This document shows, piece after piece, positions 41,763-54,261 of a DNA stretch of 64,000 nucleotides. Each line of letters begins with the position of its first letter. Positions within the stretch are counted from its first letter, which is position 1. The DNA lies in assembly GCF_027579695.1 (NCBI RefSeq), contig NC_083571.1:39430443-39494442 (forward strand), read 5' to 3'. The translations under genes and the position numbers were made by a program. This DNA comes from Neoarius graeffei. Lineage: Eukaryota; Chordata; Actinopteri; Siluriformes; Ariidae. The notes beneath the pieces are model-generated. The model was not told the origin of the DNA, ran no database searches, and saw only the letters and a list, made by a program, of their open reading frames with translations.

Positions 41763-43065
41763 TCAAGTCAGTTTATTGGTATCGCGCTTTTATCAACATT
41801 GTCGTAAAGCAGGTTGAAAGAAAAATAAAGACTTTAAACATATGAGCTAATTTTATCCCTAATAAATTTATTCATCCCTGATGATCAAGCCTGAGGTGAT
41901 AGTGGCAAGGAAAAATTCCCTCAGATGACATGAGGAAGAAAGCTTGAGAGGAACCAGATTCAAAAGGGAACCCATCTTCATCTGGGTGATAACAGACAGC
42001 ATGATTTTAAATAACTCACTTCTATAACTGTGTCCTATAGTGTCACAAAGTACAACTGTGTAACCAGGAAATTCATTATTGTTTAACATGAAGTCTATTT
42101 TGTTGAAGTTATGAATTGTTCATTGATGGAGACTTGAGTGTAAAACTGTTCCTCACAACTGCAGTCCTAAAGTTATCATGGTGATTGTTGTCCTAAACCA
42201 TTGTAGCAAAACTGTAATATGGGGCCGTCCTCCATAGGAACGATGTGATGAGAACCTCAGCCAGAAGTAGGGTACATCAGGATGGATCAGGTAGGTCTGG
42301 AGAGCTAGAGAGGTCAGCATCACTGGTGTCTCAGGATCAAAATGTAACTGGGGGGGCAGAAGGCAACATAGTCATGAGGGAGCCCTGGGACATAAAGCAG
42401 CAGCCACTCCACCATCAACAAACCCAAGTGAATGTGTGAGAACTGGGGGGGCACAGCATCCATACATCCCAGTTTACCAAAACAGTCCATGTCTGAGGAC
42501 CCTCCAGATCTACTCCTTTACCTAATAAAAACTATTAACAAAAAGCTTGACTAAACAGATATGTTTTCAGCCTAGACTTAAACACTGAGACTGTGTCTGA
42601 GTCCCAAACACTGCTTGGAAGGCTGTTCCATAACTATGGGGCTTTGTAAGAAAAGGCTCTGCCCCCTGATGTAGCCTTCACTATATGAGGTACCAGCAGA
42701 TAGCCTGCACCTTTTGATCTAAGTAGGTGTGGTGGGTCATAAAGGTCCAGAAGTTCACTCAGGTACTGTGACCCGAGACCATTCAGTGCTTTAAAGCTCA
42801 ATAGTAGTATTTTATAATCAATATGAAATTTGATTGGGAGCCAGTGCAGTGTGGATAAAATAGGGGTGATGTGGTCATATCTTCTAGCTCTAATAAGGAC
42901 TCTTGCTGCTGCATTTTGAACTAACTGGAGCTTGTTTATGCACTTATTGGAACATCCAGAAAGTAAGGCATTACAATAATCCAACCTAGATGTAACAAAA
43001 GCATGAACTAGTTTTTCTGTGTCATGTAGTGACATTATATTTCTTATCTTAGCAATATTTCTGAA
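41763..43065 (-). mobile_element. Rex/CR1-type LINE, 3' half (LINE B copy 2)
   Basis: 3' end GTCAAGTCAGTTTATTGG; 3' UTR; then on the minus strand the coding part 42634-43035: LVHAFVTSRLDYCNALLSG, then NAAARVLIRARRYDHITPIL, then SGGRAFSYKAP. It preserves the uninterrupted site (CTAAGTAGGTGTGG) into which Tc1 copy 1 inserted in the other LINE. Confidence 0.88.
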
Positions 43066-43100
43066 ATGGTATTGAGGATACTACCTCACTGATAGAATAG
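43066..43100 (-). repeat. Remnant of the 32-bp array, left of the Gmr1-type element
   Basis: TATTGAGGATACTACCTCAC and GATAGAATAG match the array unit at 8700. The array is continued at 48043-48055 and 50998-51060, on the other side of the insertions. Confidence 0.75.
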
Positions 43101-43416
43101 TGTAAGGTTCGCTAGATGTGGGTGGAGCACAGAGGACGGCAGGACAGAGACTGAGTTTGCAAAAAACTCTTTTATTTTCACTTTTCAGTGGAAGCGTTTC
43201 TCTCTCAGCCACACACGCACGCACACACATTCCGGTCCTCAGGTTGTGGAGAGCTCCTCTGCTCTCGCTCTCCCTCCTTAAATAGCCCGGTTTACTGGGG
43301 AGAACACACACAAAACATAGATTAATCACACTCAGGTGAAGCGATTCTGCCACTTACCTTCCCCAACTCCGCCCTCCTGTCACAGACCGGCGCTTGACCA
43401 CGCCCCCGCTGCCACA
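43101..43416 (-). repeat. 3' LTR of the Gmr1-type element
   Basis: 316 bp, TGTGGCAG...CTTACA on the minus strand. Preceded by a purine-rich GGGCGGTGGGGGTA. Confidence 0.93.
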
Positions 43417-43433
43417 TACCCCCACCGCCCGAC

Positions 43434-45743
43434 TCAGGCCGGGCGCCCGTCCGGCCCGCAGCCGACTCCCCCCCCCCCTTGACGGGAGAGGAAGTCCGCA
43501 ACAACCATCTGCGCCCCCGGCCTGTGGACCACCTTGAAGTTGAAAGGTTGGAGCGCTAGATACCAACGGGTGATCCGCGCGTTGGCATCCTTCATGCGGT
43601 GGAGCCACTGGAGGGGCGCGTGGTCTGAACAGAGGGTGAAAGAGCGCCCCAGCAGGTAGTAACGGAGGGCGAGGACCGCCCACTTGATCGCCAGACATTC
43701 TTTCTCGATAGTGCTGTAGCGCCCCTCACGCACTGACAGCTTCCGGCTGATGTATAATACTGGGCGAGACTCTCCCCCCACCTGCTGGGACAAAACGGCC
43801 CCCAGCCCTCTGTCCGACGCATCCGTCTGTAACAAAAAAGGGAGAGAGAAGTCAGGGGAGTGTAAAAGTGGCCCCCCACACAGTGCAGCCTTTACCTCAG
43901 AGAAAGCCCGCTGGCACTGCTCCGTCCACTGGACCGGATCTGGCGCCCCCTTTTTAGTGAGGTCAGTCAGCGGGCTGGTGACGTCCGAATAATTAGGTAT
44001 AAACCTACGATAATAGCCAGCCAGCCCCAGGAACTGTCTCACCCCCTTTTTGGTCTTGGGCCTCGGGCAGGCTGCAATCGCTGCTGTCTTATTAATTTGG
44101 GGACGCACCTGCCCGTTACCCAAGTGGAAGCCCAGACACCGTACTTCCACCCGCCCAATCGCACACTTCTTCGGGTTGGCAGTGAGCCCCGCCCGCCTCA
44201 GCGACCTAAGGACGGCCCTCAGGTGTTGCAGGTGCCGCTGCCAGTCATTACTATAAATGATGATGTCATCCAAGTAAGCGGCCGCATAGGTGGCGTGGGG
44301 CCGGAGGATCCGGTCCATCAGCTGCTGAAACGTAGCGGGCACCCCAAACAGCCCAAACGGAAGTGTGACGAACTGGTGTAAGCTGAACGGTGTGGAAAAG
44401 GCCGTCTTTTCCCGGGATAATGGAGTCAAGGGGATCTGCCAATATCCCTTTGTTAAATCCAGTGTCGAGTAAAAGCGAGCCGTGCCTAGTCGATCGAGCA
44501 GCTCATCAATACGAGGCATTGGGTACGCGTCGAATTTAGACACCGCGTTGACTTTTCTATAGTCCACACAGAACCGGACCGAGCCGTCGGCCTTGGGAAC
44601 CAAGACCACCGGGCTGCTCCAGTCACTGTGGGACTCCTCGACGATGCCCATTTCGAGCATGGCCTGAAGTTCTTCCCGAACCACCTTTTTTTGGGGTTCG
44701 GGTAATCTATAAGGACGGCTACGCACTACCACCCCCGGGGGCGTCTCTATGTGGTGTTCTATGAGATTGGTGTGACCGGGCAGGGGCGAGAACACATCTG
44801 AAAACTCGGCCTGCAACTGGGCGACCTCCGTGAGTTGGGTCGGGGAGAGGTGGTCTCCACAGGGGACCGGAGAGGTGCGAGATGCCAATGACCCTTTTTG
44901 GACCTCCGGCCCCAGCTCCGCCTTCTCCGGAACTACCGACACCAACGCCACGGGGACCTCCTCGTTCCAGAGCTTCAGCAGATTGAGGTGGTAGATCTGT
45001 AGCGCCCCCTCCCTGTCCGTTCGCCTAACCTCATAGTCGACGTCCCCGACTCGCCGTGTGACCTCGAAGGGCCCTTGCCACTTGGCGATTAATTTGGAGC
45101 TCGACGTGGGCAGCAGGACGAGTACCTTATCTCCCGGAGTGAACTCTCTAAGGCGCGTGCCCTTGTTGTACAGGCGGGTTTGCCGTTCCTGGGCCTGCCG
45201 CAAATTCTCCTGAGTTAAGTGGGTGAGCGTGTGGAGTTTTGCGCGCAGATCCATAACATATTGAATTTCATTTTTGCTCTGCGAAGGTCCCTCCTCCCAA
45301 TTTTCCCGCAGTACATCTAAGATGCCGCGCGGCTTACGCCCATACAATAATTCAAATGGGGAGAACCCCGTGGAGGCTTGGGGGACCTCTCGCACTGCAA
45401 ACAACAAGGGTTCAAGCCACTTATCCCAGTTACGTGCGTCCTCACTTACGAATTTTTTGATAATATTCTTGAGGGTGCGGTTGAACCGTTCGACTAAACC
45501 GTCCGTCTGTGGGTGATACACGCTGGTGCGGATCGGCTTAATACCCAGTAGCCCATACAGTTCGGCCAGTGTTCGTGACATAAACGAGGTGCCTTGGTCA
45601 GTCAGAATCTCTTTCGGGATTCCGACCCGGGAGATGACGTGGAAGAGGGCCTCTGCAATACTACGTGTGGAGATATTGCGAAGAGGCACCGCCTCCGGGT
45701 ATCGCGTTGCATAGTCCACCAGAACCAATATAAAGCGGTACCC
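43434..45743 (-). pseudogene. Gmr1-type pol: integrase core, reverse transcriptase, RNase H
   Basis: Directly after the TGA at 45744-45746 (arginine expected). Integrase core: VLVDYATRYPEAVPL, then TDQGTSFMSRTL, then QTDGLVERFNRTLK, with a C-terminal GPFEV. Then a linker and the RT: FCVDYRKVNAVSKFDAYPMP, then FYSTLDLTKGYWQIPL, then YLDDIIIYS (catalytic aspartates present). RNase H: LQTDASDRGLGAVLSQ, IEKECLAIKWA and SDHAPLQWL. It ends FLSRQGGGG. All catalytic motifs I can check are kept. Confidence 0.93.
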
Positions 45744-47681
45744 TCATGTTGACTGATCTAATGGCCCGACGAGATCCATCCCAATTCTTTCAAACGGGGT
45801 CTCGATTAATGGTAGGGGGCGCAAAGGCGCTTTTGGAATGGCCGCTGGATTTACTAACTGGCATTCGCGGCACGCCGTACACCACTTACGGACGTCGCCG
45901 CGAATCCCCGGCCAATAGAATAGGGCCATTATCCGGGCGAGTGTTTTATCCTGCCTGAGGTGTCCCGCCACGGGATTAAAGTGAGCTGCCTGGAATACCA
46001 ATTCCCGGCGGCTCTTTGGAATTAACAACTGGGTGACACGCTCCTTCGTCTGAGTGTCCTGCGTCACTCGGTACAACCTATCCTTTAAAATGGAAAAATA
46101 GGGGAAGGTCGGGGTGGCATTCGGCATTCGGCCATCGATTACTCTCACGTGGTCAAACGCGTGTCGCAGAGTTTCGTCTCGCGATTGTTCCAGTGGGAGA
46201 TCCGCGAGGGATTCCCCAATAGAAAGAGGAGGGGCCGGGGGCTCCTCACTCTGTCGCGGAGATGACGTAGACAGCTCTGCGACCGCAGCTCCAGCCAAAA
46301 CGACACCGGGACCCCCCCCTGCTAACCGGCAGGACCCACTCTTTACTAGGTGTGCCATCAACCCCCGGAATCCCGGCCAATCAGTCCCCAAGATCAAAGA
46401 GTGGGTAAGGCGAGGATTAACCGCTGCCTTTACTATGGATTTGTCCCCTCTGAAATGTATGTGGACCGACACCAGTGGGTAGCAGTGAACATCCCCGTGC
46501 ACACACAACACCTTCACCCCTTGTGCTCCCCCCAATGCCTCGTCTTGCACCAGGCTTTGGCGGATCGAGGTCTGGTTGCAACCCGAATCCACCAACACCT
46601 GATATGTCACCCCTTGTACACTTACCGGTATGCGATACGCTCCGGCCTGATCGAGGGCAGCCTCTGGCGCATCGGGGATCCGCACCACCGCCCCCACCTC
46701 CATCGCGACACACTGTTGCTGCAGGTGGCCCGGTTCCCCGCAGCGCCAGCAAACCGGCCCGGGCCTCCCCTCTGCAGCTGTGGTTTGAGGGTCACTCACC
46801 TGAGGGGGGGGAGAGACAGACACAGAAGGGAGAAACGGGAGGGCACCACAGGTGCGGCGGGCCGGCTGGGGTGGAGCCGGCCCCCGCCTCCGTGGTGGGG
46901 GAATGGGGCGAGGACGGGACACGGGAGGAGGGGGAAGAGACAGAGAGAGAGAAGAGGAGAGAGAAGATGATGACAGCCATTGTCCTGCCGCCGGGACAGC
47001 CGCCAGATGATCCTCCGCCAGTCCTACGGCCTGATCCAGCGACGCCGGGCGGTGGCACTGGACCCACTCCGCGGTTCCGGCGGGTAGGCGGGCGATGAAC
47101 TGTTCCAGCGCCACCTGGTCGATGATCCCCTCGGCGTCGCGATCTTCGGCCCTCAGCCACCACCAGCAGGCGTCCCAGAGCTGCTGGCCGAACGCGAACG
47201 GGCTGCCGACTTCCTCCATTCGCAGCGCGCGGAAGCGCTGGCGCTGCTGCTCCAGCGTGCGCCCCACGCGCTGGAGGACAGCCCGGCGAAGGTCGGCGTA
47301 GGCCAGCCGGTGGTCGGCGGGGAGCTGTAGTGCGGCTAACTGCGCCTCTCCCGTCAGGAGGGGGAGGAGGCACGCCGCGCGCTGCTCCATCGGCCACCCC
47401 GAGGCTTCGGCGACCTGTTCGAACAACGCGATGAATGCCTCGGGGTCGTCCTGCGGGCCCATCTTAGTCAAGGTGATGGGAGATGGGCCCGCGGCCGGGG
47501 CGCTGGTGGACCCCGCTGACGCGAGGAGGCGCCGGAACGCCTCTCGGTCTTCCTGTTGAGCCAGCACCAGGGCTTCGAAGCGCTGCTCCTGCTCCTTCCA
47601 GAGCGTGACGAGTGCCTGGTGCTGGCTCTGCTGAGCCGTGGCGAGGGCGTGGATCAAGTCCGCGAACAGGGAGGATTCCAT
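45744..47681 (-). pseudogene. Gmr1-type gag, protease and integrase N-terminus
   Basis: The start ATG at 47681 (MESSLFADLIHAL) lies just inside the primer-binding site. The capsid part (DDPEAFIALFEQVAEASGWP, then PLLTGEAQLAA) is of the type related to vertebrate SCAN domains. Zinc knuckle CWRCGEPGHLQQQC. Protease VLVDSGCNQTSIR. Integrase zinc region HFNPVAGHLRQDKT, then WCTACRECQ, and then IGMDLVGPLDQST before the TGA. Gag and pol share one frame. Confidence 0.92.
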
Positions 47682-47707
47682 GGGGCTGCAGGACAGGTGC
47701 TCAACGA

Positions 47708-47725
47708 TCCCGGGTTTCGGCACCA
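47708..47725 (-). other. Primer-binding site of the Gmr1-type element
   Basis: TGGTGCCGAAACCCGGGA on the minus strand, one base after the 5' LTR. It would pair with a tRNA ending in ...GGCACCA. I do not name the tRNA. Confidence 0.85.
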
Positions 47726-47726
47726 C

Positions 47727-48042
47727 TGTAAGGTTCGCTAGATGTGGGTGGAGCACAGAGGACGGCAGGACAGAGACTGAGTTCGCAAAAAACTCTTTTA
47801 TTTTCACTTTTCAGTGGAAGCGTTTCTCTCTCAGCCACACACGCACGCACACACATTCCGGTCCTCGGGTTGTGGAGAGCTCCTCTGCTCTCGCTCTCCC
47901 TCCTTAAATAGCCCGGTTTACTGGGGAGAACACACACAAAACATAGATTAATCACACTCAGGTGAAGCGATTCTGCCACTTACCTTCCCCAACTCCGCCC
48001 TCCTGTCACAGACCGGCGCTTGACCACGCCCCCGCTGCCACA
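47727..48042 (-). repeat. 5' LTR of the Gmr1-type element
   Basis: 316 bp. It differs from the 3' LTR at GAGTTCGCAA (TTTGCAA there) and CCTCGGGTTG (CCTCAGGTTG there). Confidence 0.93.
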
Positions 48043-48055
48043 AATAGGTATAAAG

Positions 48056-50997
48056 CAGTATTTCTCAACCACCGAGCTGCAGCCCATTAGTGGGCTGTGA
48101 ACCACCATCTAGTGGGCCGCAATTTTTTTTCAAGTCTGAAGCCAAATAGTAAATAGTTCAGGATGTTGTAGTGTCCCAAATCTGGTAGCTGGTTTGCCGA
48201 ACACTTTTCACGTGGAATAAATACATTTGTGGGTAAATTAAGAAGAACAAGCCTTCATTTTGTCACTTTCCTCCTCTACATTTAATTCTCACATGCGCAC
48301 ACACATACACAGAGAGACAGAGAGAGAGCGCAGCGGGCTGAATAAATAAATACGTTTGTGGGTAAATTATATGGATCTGTGATGCCTGCTGGAAGAGAAG
48401 AGCAGGGAGGACTGGGAATCGAGAGGCTGTGGTTTGTTTATACCTGATGCTAAAACTTGTAGCATCCTAGCAACCATCGCAAAGACGCGTACAAAAAATC
48501 CAGAAACTCCTATTTATCTGGGAAAAAATGATACAGGATTTATCTTGTAGTGTCCTGATCCCCAGATCTTTAACCCAGCCACATATAAAAAGTTGTACTC
48601 CTCCATGTTCTTCCAGGTTTTCATCTGTCCGTCCATGTAGAACAATGTCTGCAGCACCAGGTAGTTTGAGGTATCAGGGAACTCAATGGATCACAGGTGA
48701 TTGCTCTAAGACAACGAGGGAGGCTCAGCCTCCTCTAAAAATGACAAACAACGTGTAGGATGAATTGCGCTAGGCTTATGTTATAGCCGACCTTATAACA
48801 TTGCTATTTCAGATCCAGAATCATAGAAATATATGTGCTCAACCCAACTACAGTGCGAAATCATTCCATTATAACTTTCCCCAGTTCGCCTAATGTGTGC
48901 GTGAGTTTTTCCCCCTCGTGACAGTGCGATGCAGCCCAGCCGCGGTGGATTGGGAGCTATGCGCTTGTCAATCTCAAAATGCAAGACGGTTATTGGACAA
49001 ATACTGCGAAAATGCCCGCCCATGGACTCCCAGCCTCACAGTGGGAGGGACATGGCAGTTTCCGCGAGGAGACTGGTGATTGGTGAAAGCGGCCGGATAT
49101 TTTCTTTGATTGACAGCTCGTTTCAAATATAGACAGGCAGCGGTGAATTTCAGTTCACCCATGCGGATTCGCAAGTGCTGTGGTGTATTGTAAGAGATCA
49201 GCTTACATTTCGATTTCATTCATTACATACGGTTTCTACCAGCTTTTTTAGTTTGTATATATTTTCATTGTAAATAAAGTGTAAATATAGTGTTGTCAAG
49301 TTTGCTATCTTAGTTCCAGAAATTTTGTTTATTTGAGTGACTGAACTTGAACTTGAGGGGGCTAGTCAGCTAGCAAGAAAGCTGAGCACGGATGCCGAGC
49401 ATTGCTGATTTAATTTTGGCGAAGCCATTTGCCAGTCTTCCTTTCGAGGAAAAAATTAAAATTAAAGAGCAGGGTAGACCAACGCCTCAAATTGACTTGG
49501 TGAAAAAGGTAGGGAATAATACTCATTCCTTTCAGCTCTCCTGGTACGAGAAAGTGAATTGGCTAAGAGCAAGTGACCCACATCAACAACAGTAAATAGG
49601 CTACTTTAGTAATATGTCATGGATGGACCAAAAATATAGAATCTATTTAAAATGTTTATGCTGAGTATATTATATTGGAATATATATTTTTCTGGATATG
49701 AATTAAACACAGCTACAATTTGGAAAACATTTTTAAACAAAAACACAGCCGAGAACATTTCACACTACAGACATGGATTAAAAGTGAAGGGTTATCAAAA
49801 TTGTCAATAAAACATTTCTCAGTCAAAATAAGTAAAATATAGGGAAAGTGTCATTGAATGAAATGTGTGGCACCCAGCTCTATGTTTGGCTCCCCAAGGT
49901 CAGTGCTTGTGCCTATTCCAGAACACTCTGCTGTTACTGCTGAGGTTCCTGACAAAGAGCTGCTTTCAATAATGATCAATTTTTAAACAACATGCCACAA
50001 TTTTAAAATATAAAATGTTAAAATATACCTCCCCAACACCACCATCATGTATATTGGACAGTAGGCTAATGGGCCAAAAGAACCTGTTATTTCACAGTTT
50101 GTGACCCTGCCAACAATCAGCCAGATCAGAGGCAAGAGTATGGGCAAAACTGATGTGTTTTTTCTTTTTTCTTTTAAAATCTGGAAATATCGTAACCAAC
50201 CAGCCTCCCCTGTTTGAAAGACTACCAGCCGCCACTGCAATGGATGGATAATTTTCCAACTTGTAATGAATGAATAAATTACTTTATTTAAACACGATAA
50301 GTTGATCAGCAGAGCTGGTGGGGTTGTGCATGTACAGATACAAATTTTTACAAATACAAAAGACTGAAAATATACACAATCTTTTAAAAAAACTTAAATC
50401 TGTTGATTATCTGTTAATTATCTTCACATTGTCAATTAATAGTAAGCATAACTATTGTATTTGTATTTAGTTACAGCTACAATAGGATCAAAATTTATTC
50501 TACTAATGTCAAATTTAGCTCATAAATTTTTATTTCATCGGAAAAATTCTTCTTTGTTCGTATGTAAGGATCTATCCTATTGAGTGGCTTCAATATCCAT
50601 TTCTTTTGCATGTACTTCTTGGTTTCAATAACTTGCTTGTTTGCTGGACACAAACATGGCGATAAGTTATTGTGTTAATCAACCAGACACCACTTTTGGA
50701 TCCTTAATCCCTTTTGACTGAGAATGCCTTGCATGCATGGTTTGGCTTCTGGCACATTCATACAGTTTTAAATACAATACCTACAATTAAAAATAGTTTT
50801 TATTGCATTTAATTAATTCCTTGGCTCCCATCTGTAACAGGAAGTGATGTTGTAGTCCATTAATACATTTTACAGTAGATTATTAGATTCTAATAGAATA
50901 GATGAGCAAAAATAACTGAGGATCTTTTTTAATGGGCCCCAACTCATGACACGTATGAATAGGTGGACCTTACAGTAGAAAAGGTTGAGAACCCCTG
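48056..50997 (+). mobile_element. hAT-type element, copy 3, split by another hAT element
   Basis: Begins CAGTATTTCTCAACCACCGA and ends AAAAGGTTGAGAACCCCTG. The flanks GTATAAAG (48048-48055) and GTACAGAG (50998-51005) are an 8-bp duplication with two mismatches, inside the 32-bp array. Interrupted at 48691 by the element at 48692-50237; the uninterrupted text (AATCAATGGATGGATAATTT) is seen in copy 2 at about 33113. Confidence 0.88.
48692..50237 (+). mobile_element. hAT-type element (second family), copy 2
   Basis: Exact 8-bp CAATGGAT at 48684-48691 and 50238-50245. Nearly identical to 38877-40214 but with a longer middle (about 49030-49350) and without the internal duplication. It carries the same truncated coding start (49392-49595). 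Confidence 0.92.
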
Positions 50998-51290
50998 GTA
51001 CAGAGGATACAACCTCGCTGAGAGAGTGGCTATAGAAGATATGACCTCACTGATAGAGCAGTTACAGAAGGCAAACAGAAGAGAACCCAGCACTGAGCCT
51101 TGTAGGACATCAGTGGAAAGTCCACATGGAGCAGATGTGAGTGTCCTCCAGATTACCTAATATAACTGTCCTTCCAGGTAAGAAACAAACCACTGCCATA
51201 TTGTGATTTAAAAATAAATAAATAAATAAATAAATAAACCTCATGAGGTGAGACAAGGAGACAGTTGACTGTAGACAGCACTTCTGAGGA
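50998..51290 (-). mobile_element. LINE A fragment with motif B and the start of the 32-bp array
   Basis: On the minus strand near 51050-51130: DVLQGSVLGSLLFAFCNCSI, the fourth reverse-transcriptase motif (PQGSVLG). It runs directly into SEVISSIATLSARLYPLY, the array unit. This is the link that shows where the array came from. Confidence 0.75.
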
Positions 51291-51419
51291 TCTTAGAAAG
51301 AAAAAACAGCGGTACCGGTCAGTAGTTGCTGATGTCTGCGGTATACAAAGTGAACTTCTTCAGGATGAGAATAACTTGTCTTAACTGTCTTGAAAGCATT
51401 CAGTACATGAGCATGTGTT

Positions 51420-52166
51420 GTGGAATTGTTTCATGTCAAGCTTTTAGATGTAAACCATATTATAGAGGGTCGTATGAGCATGCTGCGAGTAAAAGTACAC
51501 GGGATCAAGCTGTCAATCTTCAATTGTTATTGCCCAACAGAGCAGCATGCAGAATCAACCAAGCAAGCATTCTATCGAACACTACACACCGAAATACAAC
51601 ATGCTAGAAAGGAAAAACCATCATTTAAAATAATTGTGCCAGGCGATTTCAATGCTACAATCGGGACTGACTGTGAATCAAGCAAATGGCGATGCGTCGG
51701 TCAGTTTCATGATCCCGATCCCACCAGCTTTAATGGCTCATGGCTATTAGAAACAGCAGAAACTAATAATCTATTCCTGCTCAACACGATGTTTGCTACG
51801 AAATCAGACGAACACCGGTGGTCATTTGCATCAAATTTGGGGTACAAAAGAAGACTCGACTATATAATGGCCGAATGGTTTGTAAAACGAGCTACCAAGA
51901 ACTGTCGGGTGTATCCAATGCAGAGCCAGCCATTCGAATCTGACCACCATGTGGTTGTTATGCAAGCACGTTTTCCTACTAAACAAAAAGTACGGCAAAT
52001 ATTTTCAAGTAAATCCCCATGTACAGAGAAACAGGATGTACGATATCTTAGAGATGACCCATTGGTACAAGCAAAGTATAACACCATGCTTGATGAGCTT
52101 CTGAAGGACGAGCCACACGTGCAGGATATGGATGCTGTAGAAGATTCTATCGTGAATGCTATATGA
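51420..52166 (+). pseudogene. LINE apurinic-type endonuclease domain
   Basis: Nicks target DNA to start reverse transcription. Visible motifs: IVPGDFNATIG (catalytic Asp/Asn), RWSFASN, RRLDYIM and FESDHHVVV (the catalytic SDH). The N-terminal part before YCPTEQ is degraded or missing. It ends at TGA (52164-52166); the same frame continues after it as EASKETLPPADKG. Confidence 0.88.
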
Positions 52167-54207
52167 GAAGCCTCCAAGGAAACGCTTCCACCCGCAGATA
52201 AGGGGAAAATTGAAAAGCCATGGGTAAACCAGCAATACCAACAGTTATTGCAGCAACAACGACAAGAGAAAGACCCAGTTAAAAAGAGAACTCTCGGAGA
52301 TGAAATAAAAAAGTTACGCATCAAGCTGAAAAATGCTTATTTCCAGAGTAAGGCAGATAAGATTAACTTAGCGAGTGAGAACCAAAACACTGAGGAAGAG
52401 TTCAGGTTAATGAAGAGCTATAGTTCTCTCGAAAAATCCAACCAACTGCTAGTACCACTACCTAAGCTTGAAGCGCACTTTGCTGAACACTTTGGTCCAC
52501 GTACCTATGAGCCCCAGCCTGAACTAACACACCCAGAAGACTTCCCATATATTCTACCTCCAGATGACCTCCCTGACATCGACACATCGGTCCCACAATT
52601 AGAAGAAATCAGACTTGAAATGAAAAGGCTGAAGAATGGTAAATGTATGGGAACGGACAAAATACATGCTGAACATCTCAAGTATGGAACATCAGAACAT
52701 CTACTAGTGTACCTTGTAATCCTAGTGAACTTAGTATGGACGTGCCTTCAGGTACCAACTCGATGGCTTACAGCAAGCATCACATGTCTATACAAACGCG
52801 GTAAAAGGTCATATGCAGAGAATTACAGAGGGTTAAGTATCATCGCAACGCTCTCAAAGATTGTGTCATCAATAATCGTTGACAGGATGCGCGATGCTTA
52901 TGAATATATACTACTATCATCCCAGTTTGGTTTCCGTGGCAACAGATCAACTAATGATGCGATATTTATACTACGCTACATACTAGAGAAGTCTCGTAAA
53001 GCCAACAACCCACTGTTCATTGCTTTTATAGACTTGAAGGTCGCGTATGATTGGATACCCCATGATGCACTGCTAAAATGTCTTGAGATTAGGTTGAAAT
53101 GCCCTCGGATAATAGCGATCCTAAGAGCTTTGTATACTAACACCAATGCATTCATCAAAGGTTCAACTAAAATATTTGGAACATTTGTCAGATGTCGACA
53201 GGGAGCCATGGAATCACCAACACTATTCAACGTGTACATGGATTTTGTGGTTAGAGTTGCCCATTACGAAGTACATAGAGCATACCCAGAGACAGGCTTT
53301 AAGATAAAATATAACATCCCTAATGAAGTCTCACCAAGGGAACTCCGATGAAATGCTAAGAGCAGAGGAGAGACCAGAATTACAGAACTCTTGTACACTG
53401 ACGACCAAGCAATCTTTGCAGAGTCAATTGAAGAACTACAAGATATTCTGCAAATCTATGACCATACGTTCACTCGTTTTGGATTAAAGATGTCATATTC
53501 TAAAACAGAAACAATGGCCTTTAACGTTGAGGAAACCATCAAAAATAGTAAAAGCCTTGTGCAAGTAAGCAACATCGAAATAAAAAACGTGAGAAGCTTT
53601 CGGTATCTCGGTTATACCATCACAAACTCTGGAGACAACACGAAGACCCTTGGTTTGAGGATTGGATCGGCCTTTGAGAAAAGGAACGAGTTCAAACATG
53701 TTCTAACAGATCAAAGCATACACATGACCACGAGAGTGAAATTCCTCGTTGCATGCCTAAGATCGAGACTCTTATATAGTGTACAAACGTGGCAACTACT
53801 TGAAAAAGAAAATGCAAAGATAGAGGTGGCTTGGCATGGTTTTCTTAGAAGAATAGTTAAGGGTGGCTTTAGAAGAAAGAGGGATGACATCAACGGAGAG
53901 GGTACTGACGGTGATTAGTGATTAGGGGTGGCATTTCAAGCTGTCCAATGAAGACCTTCAGCACATCACCAAAACCACACCTATTAGGGCTGTATGTCTG
54001 CAACATCACTTAAAGTACCTGGCTCACATTTGCCAAATGGGAAATGATGACCTTAAGAAACAAGTACTATTTACAGAAGGCGATTCAAAGTGGGGAAAGC
54101 TGGAGAGGAAACTTGGGCTGGAAAGCCAACAGATTAGGAAATGGATGATGAGCAGAGAACACTTTAAGTGTCTACTAGAACTTACAGACACGTCCTCATG
54201 GGGTTAA
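52167..54207 (+). pseudogene. LINE reverse transcriptase with TGA and frameshift
   Basis: Fingers: MGTDKIHAEHLK; then RSYAENYRGLSIIATLSKIV; palm motif A FIDLKVAYDWIPHD; motif B CRQGAMESPTLFN; a TGA at about 53349-53351 (RELR-stop); catalytic YTDDQAIFAES, where YADD is usual; then FRYLGYTITNSGD. A shift near 53920 leads to NEDLQHITKTTPIR, LKYLAHICQMGNDDLKKQ and the end at the TAA at about 54205. Motif A and the catalytic aspartates are kept. Confidence 0.88.
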
Positions 54208-54219
54208 ACTCCAAGAAGA

Positions 54220-54227
54220 GGGAGAAA

Positions 54228-54261
<34 letters not shown>

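Larger units (their letters stand above)
43101..48042 (-). mobile_element. Gmr1-type LTR retrotransposon, young and nearly intact
   Basis: Two 316-bp LTRs differ at only two positions (both look like CpG decay in the 3' LTR). AATAG duplicates at 43096-43100 and 48043-48047. Order on the minus strand: gag, zinc knuckle, protease, integrase, reverse transcriptase, RNase H. Integrase before reverse transcriptase is the Ty1/copia order, but the enzymes are Gypsy-like; this is the Gmr1 arrangement first described from cod. A single TGA in integrase interrupts one continuous frame of about 4.25 kb. Confidence 0.94.

Noticed and set aside
43101..48042. An endogenous retrovirus with an envelope gene
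   Set aside because: No envelope frame between RNase H and the 3' LTR in either LTR element; both are LTR retrotransposons.
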